From the NCBI GenBank assembly GCA_903911205.1, contig CAIWCL010000178.1:1-43908 (forward strand): DNA of 43,908 nucleotides, given 5' to 3'. The notes under the pieces were generated by a model, which made no database searches, was not told the DNA's origin, and saw nothing but the letters and a program-made list of their open reading frames with translations. How positions within the stretch are numbered: position 1 is the stretch's first letter; each line of letters begins with the position of its first letter. The translations under genes and the position numbers were made by a program. The stretch comes from an uncultured bacterium. Its GTDB lineage: Bacteria > Planctomycetota > Phycisphaerae > Phycisphaerales > SM1A02. Of the stretch, positions 40,263 through 43,908 are shown one piece after another.

Positions 40263-40307
40263 GAAGCGAGGACCCCGCGCAGTTTCGTGGGAATCGTGCC
40301 ATCCGCC

Positions 40308-40937
40308 ATGACGAATCTGAGCACCGATGCACCGGAGAAGCCCTGCGACGCTGCGCGCTGCGCGACCTGCGGCGATGTCCGTGACTTCGTCGAAACCAGT
40401 TGTGGTCAACGTCCTCGTCCGCGCCTTCGTGCGCGCATTCGTGCCCGCCTTCGTGCCCGCCTTTGTGGTCGCATTTGTGGTCGCATTCGTGGTCGCATTC
40501 ATGGTCGCATTCGTACGCCCCGCGGCATCACGCTCGTCGAGGTGCTCGTCGCCGCCGCGATCTTGTCGGTCGCCGCACTGGCTGCCCTCGAACTCCTTGC
40601 GACGAGCGACGCCGCTGCCCTTGCCGCACGCCGCGAGGCGATGGCTTCGGTCGAGGCAGAGCGCGCGCTTGCCGAGGCCGCCGAAGCCGTTCGTGACGGT
40701 CGCGAACCGTCCACACGGCGCGTCATCGATCATGATGCAGGGGGCGAAACACTCGCAGGCTGTGCGGTTGAGGTCCGGTCGATTCGCGAGCACCGCGCGA
40801 TCCACTCGTTTGGCGCGAATCCCACGCAAGTCCCGATTACTCGACTCACCGCGGAAGTGACCTCACCCGACGGTGAAACTCTCGCGATGCTCGAGCGCGT
40901 GGCCCCACGCGACATCCGAACGGGAGACTCCCCGTGA
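40308..40937 (+). CDS. Minor pseudopilin, GspI-like, with a 73-residue arginine-rich leader
   Basis: A 209-residue precursor. The prepilin site is PRG then ITLVEVLVAAAILSVAAL: glycine at -1 (residue 73), Glu at +5, then the hydrophobic helix, as in type II secretion pseudopilins. The mature part of about 136 residues and ATSDAAALAARREAMASVEA suit a GspI-type protein. The leader is far longer than the usual 6-20 residues. Only one standard start (ATG 40308) exists in frame between 40308 and the cleavage site, so the leader cannot be shortened by choosing another ATG, GTG or TTG. It is rich in Cys and Arg and contains eight 12-bp repeats. The next gene overlaps by GTGA. Confidence 0.8.
   Translation: MTNLSTDAPEKPCDAARCATCGDVRDFVETSCGQRPRPRLRARIRARLRARLCGRICGRIRGRIHGRIRTPRGITLVEVLVAAAILSVAALAALELLATSDAAALAARREAMASVEAERALAEAAEAVRDGREPSTRRVIDHDAGGETLAGCAVEVRSIREHRAIHSFGANPTQVPITRLTAEVTSPDGETLAMLERVAPRDIRTGDSP
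40416..40511. repeat. 12-bp in-frame repeat building the pseudopilin leader
   Basis: Eight contiguous 12-bp units, variants of CGTGGTCGCATT and CGTGCCCGCCTT, encoding RPRL, RARI, RARL, RARL, CGRI, CGRI, RGRI, HGRI. Confidence 0.93.
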
Positions 40938-41575
40938 CTCGTCGCCGTGGCTTCACACCCTTCCGTGGCTTCACACCCTTCCGTGGCTTCACACTCATCG
41001 AAGTCACCATCGCCGCTGGCCTTCTCGCCATCGTCGGACTCGCGGTTGTTGCCTTTTTGTCCGCATTTGCTCGAGGAGCGCAGACACGAGCGCGCGTTTC
41101 CGATCCAGCCATCGAAGGCGCACTGCTCGTCGAGCGTCTCCGCGCGCTTCATCCTTCGATGCGCGCCACGCTTGGAAGCGACGAACATCTGGCCGCACTT
41201 TGGCTTTCCGATCGCGTGCCGAGCCGCACCGTACATCTCAGCGAACTTGGCTGGCTGCGATTCGATGCAACGTCGGGCGATGTCTTGCTTGATCGCATCG
41301 AAACAGAACGCTTCCTCGATGATCGCACGCTGGAGAGTGAATTGTCGTCGAGTGACGACTTTCTCGCGCTCCATGACGAGGTCGTCCGTGAAGGCCTTCT
41401 CGCCACCACGATTCTCGCGGAAGGCCTCGATGATGTGCGCTTCGTACCACCGCCGCGCGAGTCACGTGGTGAAACAAGCCACTCGCTCAGAAATCTCACG
41501 ATCGAACTCGAGGCCGAGCGCGCCGTTGCGCGACTCGTCGTTTCTCCGACGAATCCCGAGGAGCCCATGCGATGA
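40934..41575 (+). CDS. Minor pseudopilin, GspJ-like, with triplicated cleavage motif
   Basis: A 213-residue precursor. The leader MTRRRGFTPF, RGFTPF, RGFTLIEV repeats the motif RGFT three times; only the third copy has Glu at +5 (FTLIE) and continues into the hydrophobic helix (VTIAAGLLAIVGLAVVAFLS). The first two copies have Arg at that position. Length and order after the GspI-like gene suggest GspJ. The GTG at 40934 overlaps the previous stop (GTGA), with GGGAG seven bases upstream. Its stop overlaps the next start (ATGA). The body shows no conserved motif beyond the pseudopilin start. Confidence 0.85.
   Translation: MTRRRGFTPFRGFTPFRGFTLIEVTIAAGLLAIVGLAVVAFLSAFARGAQTRARVSDPAIEGALLVERLRALHPSMRATLGSDEHLAALWLSDRVPSRTVHLSELGWLRFDATSGDVLLDRIETERFLDDRTLESELSSSDDFLALHDEVVREGLLATTILAEGLDDVRFVPPPRESRGETSHSLRNLTIELEAERAVARLVVSPTNPEEPMR
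40946..40999. repeat. 18-bp in-frame repeat of the prepilin cleavage motif
   Basis: Three units: two perfect copies of CGTGGCTTCACACCCTTC (40946-40981), and a third (40982-40999) that differs at two bases and supplies the functional FTLI sequence. Confidence 0.95.
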
Positions 41576-43335
41576 GTGCGTCGAACACCGTCAAACCGAC
41601 GCACGTGCGATCGTGCTACTTGCGCACAGACCCGCGAGCAGCGCGTGGTTCGGCGGTGCTCATGGCGCTCGTCGCCGTGGGCGTTGCAACGTTGCTTGGG
41701 CTCTCGCTCGCTGCAACACGCGATGCGAATGTCGCCGCGAGCCACAATCTCGCGCATGCGGCGTCCGCCCGAGCCGCAGCCGCGGGCGCGATGGACGTCG
41801 CGATGTCACTCCTCGCTGATGCGGAAAGCAGCGATCCAATCGCACTCGCCGAAGCAGACGGCGTTCTCTTTGAGCAGCTCGCGATTGGCGCGGCAACCGC
41901 CAAGGCCCGCGTCGTTGACCTCTCCACTGGCCTCGCCGCGGGGCCTGATTCCGACGCGGTCGAACTCGTCGTCGAGGGTGTCTCCGGCGGCATTTCGCAG
42001 ATCGCTCGTGCCGTTGGGCGCATGCCGCGACCAAACGCCGCGCCCGAAGCGGATCTCGATTGCTCTGAGTTTGCGTTGCTCGCCATCGGTCGCCTGTCCA
42101 TCGAGGGTGATGCGCTGCTCGCACTTTGGCCGAATGCGCCGCTCTCGGTGCTCGCCGAGCCTGTCGCCTATGGCGTCGCCGATGGATCACGCGGACGAAT
42201 CGCTTGTTCGCCCAATGCGAGCCTGCACGGCACGGTCGCGCTCCGCGTCGGCAGTTTCGCCGCGGACGACGAAACACGCGATGAACACCTCGCGGAGAAG
42301 ACACTCTTCATCCCCGAGGCAATTCACGTACCGATGACTGCCCTGCCGCGAGAGCGCACATTCGAAACAGATGCAGAGGGCGACGCGCGCGCAGGCGCCA
42401 CACTTGATGGCTACGTTGCGTTTGACATGTCGCCCCAAGGAGACATGCGAGTTCCGGCACGCGCAGCGGCAACGTTGCGTGGCGTGCGCGAGTTCGATGT
42501 GGGCGGAGATCTTCGCATCGAGCGTGGTGCAAGCGTTCGCGTTGAAGGCGAGACTGCGTTCGTCGTGCGCGGTGATCTGATCATCGAACCTTCGAATGTC
42601 GAGGTTGCGGCCGGCGCAACGCTCTCGATTCTCGTCCTTGGCAATGTCACGATTGAGAGCGCATACCTCGGCGGCGAGCGCTCAAACCCTGAAGAATTGC
42701 GCGACGGAACTGGGCGCGCGGCGTATGACGGAGGCGCGTCCCGCGTCTCGATCCTCGTCGAAGGCAATGGAGACGTTGCCATCAGTGAAGGCAGTGTCGT
42801 CAAGGGAGAGATCTACGCACCGCGCGCGGATGTCGCGCTCGCGTCGCGCAGCGCGATCTACGGCCGCGTGCTCGGTGCGGATGTCGAACTGCGGACAGGA
42901 ACCGCCATCTTCTACGACCCAGCGCTCGATAGTCGTCGGGGCTGGAGTGCTCGTTCGAGTGGAATCTGGACGGATGCTGGAACGGCGCAACCCGCGATAC
43001 GCGAAGTCGAACGGCTCTCACTCGACGATCTCACCCGTTTCGCCGCGGCGACGGGCGTGTCCCCTGCTGTTTCACCGACGTTCGTCCCGGTATCGATGGA
43101 CTCACACGTCGTGGACGCGGAGGCGGTCGAGGCGCGAAACGGGTCGGGAACGAATGCACGAGAGGGCCGCGTGCGCTCCTTCGCCCGCGGAATTGTGCGT
43201 GCGATTCAGACGCAAATTCAGAACAGCCGCGGGGTGTGGTCACGCGACTCTGAATCGCGCGAGATGCAGCGCGAAGAATTTGAAAACGCATTCACATCAC
43301 TCGGTTTCGACGTTCCGCGAGGGATCGACGAATGA
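41572..43335 (+). CDS. PilX/GspK-like minor pilus or pseudopilus protein with beta-rich body
   Basis: A 587-residue precursor. After a basic N-terminus (RTDPRAARGSAVLMALVAVG) comes a membrane helix with the Ala-rich continuation HNLAHAASARAAAAGAMDVA, typical of PilX/GspK proteins, which lack Glu at +5. The middle (residues about 300-450) is a series of short strands, such as VVRGDLIIEPSNVEVAAGAT, LSILVLGNVTIESA and GDVAISEGSVVKGEIYAPRA, that looks like a beta-solenoid with some likeness to bactofilin-type folds. The C-terminal 120 residues are helical and charged. Its start overlaps the previous stop (ATGA). The usual GspK position after I and J supports the assignment. Confidence 0.75.
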   Translation: MSASNTVKPTHVRSCYLRTDPRAARGSAVLMALVAVGVATLLGLSLAATRDANVAASHNLAHAASARAAAAGAMDVAMSLLADAESSDPIALAEADGVLFEQLAIGAATAKARVVDLSTGLAAGPDSDAVELVVEGVSGGISQIARAVGRMPRPNAAPEADLDCSEFALLAIGRLSIEGDALLALWPNAPLSVLAEPVAYGVADGSRGRIACSPNASLHGTVALRVGSFAADDETRDEHLAEKTLFIPEAIHVPMTALPRERTFETDAEGDARAGATLDGYVAFDMSPQGDMRVPARAAATLRGVREFDVGGDLRIERGASVRVEGETAFVVRGDLIIEPSNVEVAAGATLSILVLGNVTIESAYLGGERSNPEELRDGTGRAAYDGGASRVSILVEGNGDVAISEGSVVKGEIYAPRADVALASRSAIYGRVLGADVELRTGTAIFYDPALDSRRGWSARSSGIWTDAGTAQPAIREVERLSLDDLTRFAAATGVSPAVSPTFVPVSMDSHVVDAEAVEARNGSGTNAREGRVRSFARGIVRAIQTQIQNSRGVWSRDSESREMQREEFENAFTSLGFDVPRGIDE

Positions 43336-43400
43336 GAAAGCACGCGAGATGCGTTCTTCTTGAGAATGCGGTAGCAGACCTTGAGCATGGAGGAGGACGG

Positions 43401-43908
43401 ATGAAGTTTGGAACCCAGTCCCAACCACACACGCGCGGCTTTACCTTTGTGGAAGTGCTCGTCGTCGTGGGCATCCTCGGACTTTTCGCATCACTCGTGA
43501 TTCCACGACTCGCGAGCGCGAAACTTCCCGTTGCCACGCCCGTCGAAAACACGCTCGAAGCGGATTTGCGCCTCGCCCGTACTGAGGCGATTGCGCGCGC
43601 TCGGACGATTGCGTTTGTCATCGCGGAAGACGGCGCAGCTTGGTGGATTGCCGAAGCGACCAATCCAACGGAACCGATCGAGCGGACGCGACGCGAATTC
43701 GGCCGTGGTGCGCTGACTGAACTGGACGGCGTGACGATCGCTGTCGAGAGCAGCGACCATGGAAGTGTCTCCAAGCTTCAAAGCGTGCATGTCATCGCAA
43801 CGTTTGATGCGCTCGGCACGCGCGACACGGGCGTGGTGGAACTTCTCGCACGCGACGCGCGCGGCTCACACATCGCGCGATGGACGCTGCCCGCGGGCCG
43901 AACCCGCC
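43401..43908 (+). CDS. Pseudopilin, GspH-like (3' end outside window)
   Basis: An open frame from 43401 to the right edge, 169 codons seen, no stop. The prepilin site is HTRG then FTFVEVLVVVGILGLFASLV, with Glu at +5. Residues after it (LEADLRLARTEAIARARTIA) match the GspH/FimT pattern of strand and helix, and the tail TFDALGTRDTGVVEL is beta rich. The ATG at 43401 has GGAGGAGG upstream. Another in-frame ATG at 43332 overlaps the previous stop (ATGA) and would give a leader longer by 23 residues. It ends the minor-pseudopilin operon as far as the window shows. Confidence 0.85.
   Translation, partial: MKFGTQSQPHTRGFTFVEVLVVVGILGLFASLVIPRLASAKLPVATPVENTLEADLRLARTEAIARARTIAFVIAEDGAAWWIAEATNPTEPIERTRREFGRGALTELDGVTIAVESSDHGSVSKLQSVHVIATFDALGTRDTGVVELLARDARGSHIARWTLPAGRTR

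Noticed and set aside
39393-40307. Upstream extension of the GspI-like frame by about 300 codons
   Set aside because: It runs antisense to the membrane part of lptF; the translation is low-complexity Arg/Ser and not pilin-like.
40073-40324. 84-residue N-terminal extension of the LptF-like permease
   Set aside because: LptF proteins begin at the segment MPRILLRHII; the extension crosses a 14-bp repeat and overlaps the divergent pseudopilin start.

Overview
The window looks like chromosomal DNA of a high-GC planctomycete, most likely of the Phycisphaerae. The pointers are a secreted protein ending in VPAPGAVALLGL plus arginines (PEP-CTERM type), a dockerin-type Ca-binding tail on a secreted propeller, an ECF sigma factor paired with a membrane protein whose ectodomain resembles DUF1559/H-X9-DG pseudopilin heads, HpnH (hopanoid synthesis), Lpt permeases (LPS, so a diderm) and flagellin control by FliW and CsrA. 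No rRNA, tRNA, insertion sequence, prophage or CRISPR array was recognised. This placement is inference from protein families, not a database match.

Layout. 1-7.3 kb: a PDZ-less HtrA-like protease divergent from a VCBS/FG-GAP propeller protein, citrate synthase, and a rhomboid protease overlapping trpF. 7.3-13.5 kb: an RdgC-like protein, hpnH, an ECF sigma factor with a probable membrane anti-sigma partner, and ribosomal proteins L35 and L20. 13.6-18.5 kb: a stand-alone N6-adenine methyltransferase divergent from a chemoreceptor, then a small secreted protein. 18.7-32.2 kb: a minus-strand flagellar block read in the order flgI, flgJ, flgN, flgK, (two secreted-protein genes), flgL, fliW, csrA, fliC2, fliC1. 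32.4-40.1 kb: a GT-C-type membrane glycosyltransferase, a zinc-ribbon/GYF-like membrane protein, a PpiC-like foldase, and the lptF-lptG pair. 40.3 kb to the right edge: an overlapping operon of four type II secretion-type minor pseudopilins; the last gene runs off the window.

The signal that conventional features do not explain is a dense scatter of unrelated short tandem repeats (units 6-30 bp) at gene boundaries. The arrays have different unit sequences. Those lying inside predicted coding sequence (12, 12, 15, 18, 18 bp) all have unit lengths divisible by three, while those in gaps include 10, 11, 13, 14 and 22 bp. Several fall exactly in targeting or leader segments: one has triplicated the prepilin cleavage motif of a pseudopilin, one builds a 73-residue arginine-rich pseudopilin leader, one sits in the N-region of an export signal, and one spans the trpF stop codon. 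Large 13-bp arrays lie 5' of flgL and 5' of the PEP-CTERM gene, and two related 11-bp arrays in opposite orientation flank the hpnH-rdgC gap.

How the genes work together: the flagellar block supplies P-ring, rod-binding, hook-junction and filament proteins plus the FliW-CsrA switch that couples flagellin translation to secretion, and both flagellin leaders carry paired GGA motifs expected of CsrA targets. LptF and LptG move LPS to the outer membrane, HpnH begins hopanoid side-chain synthesis, and the pseudopilin operon belongs to an export machine that probably secretes the dockerin, PEP-CTERM and VCBS proteins.
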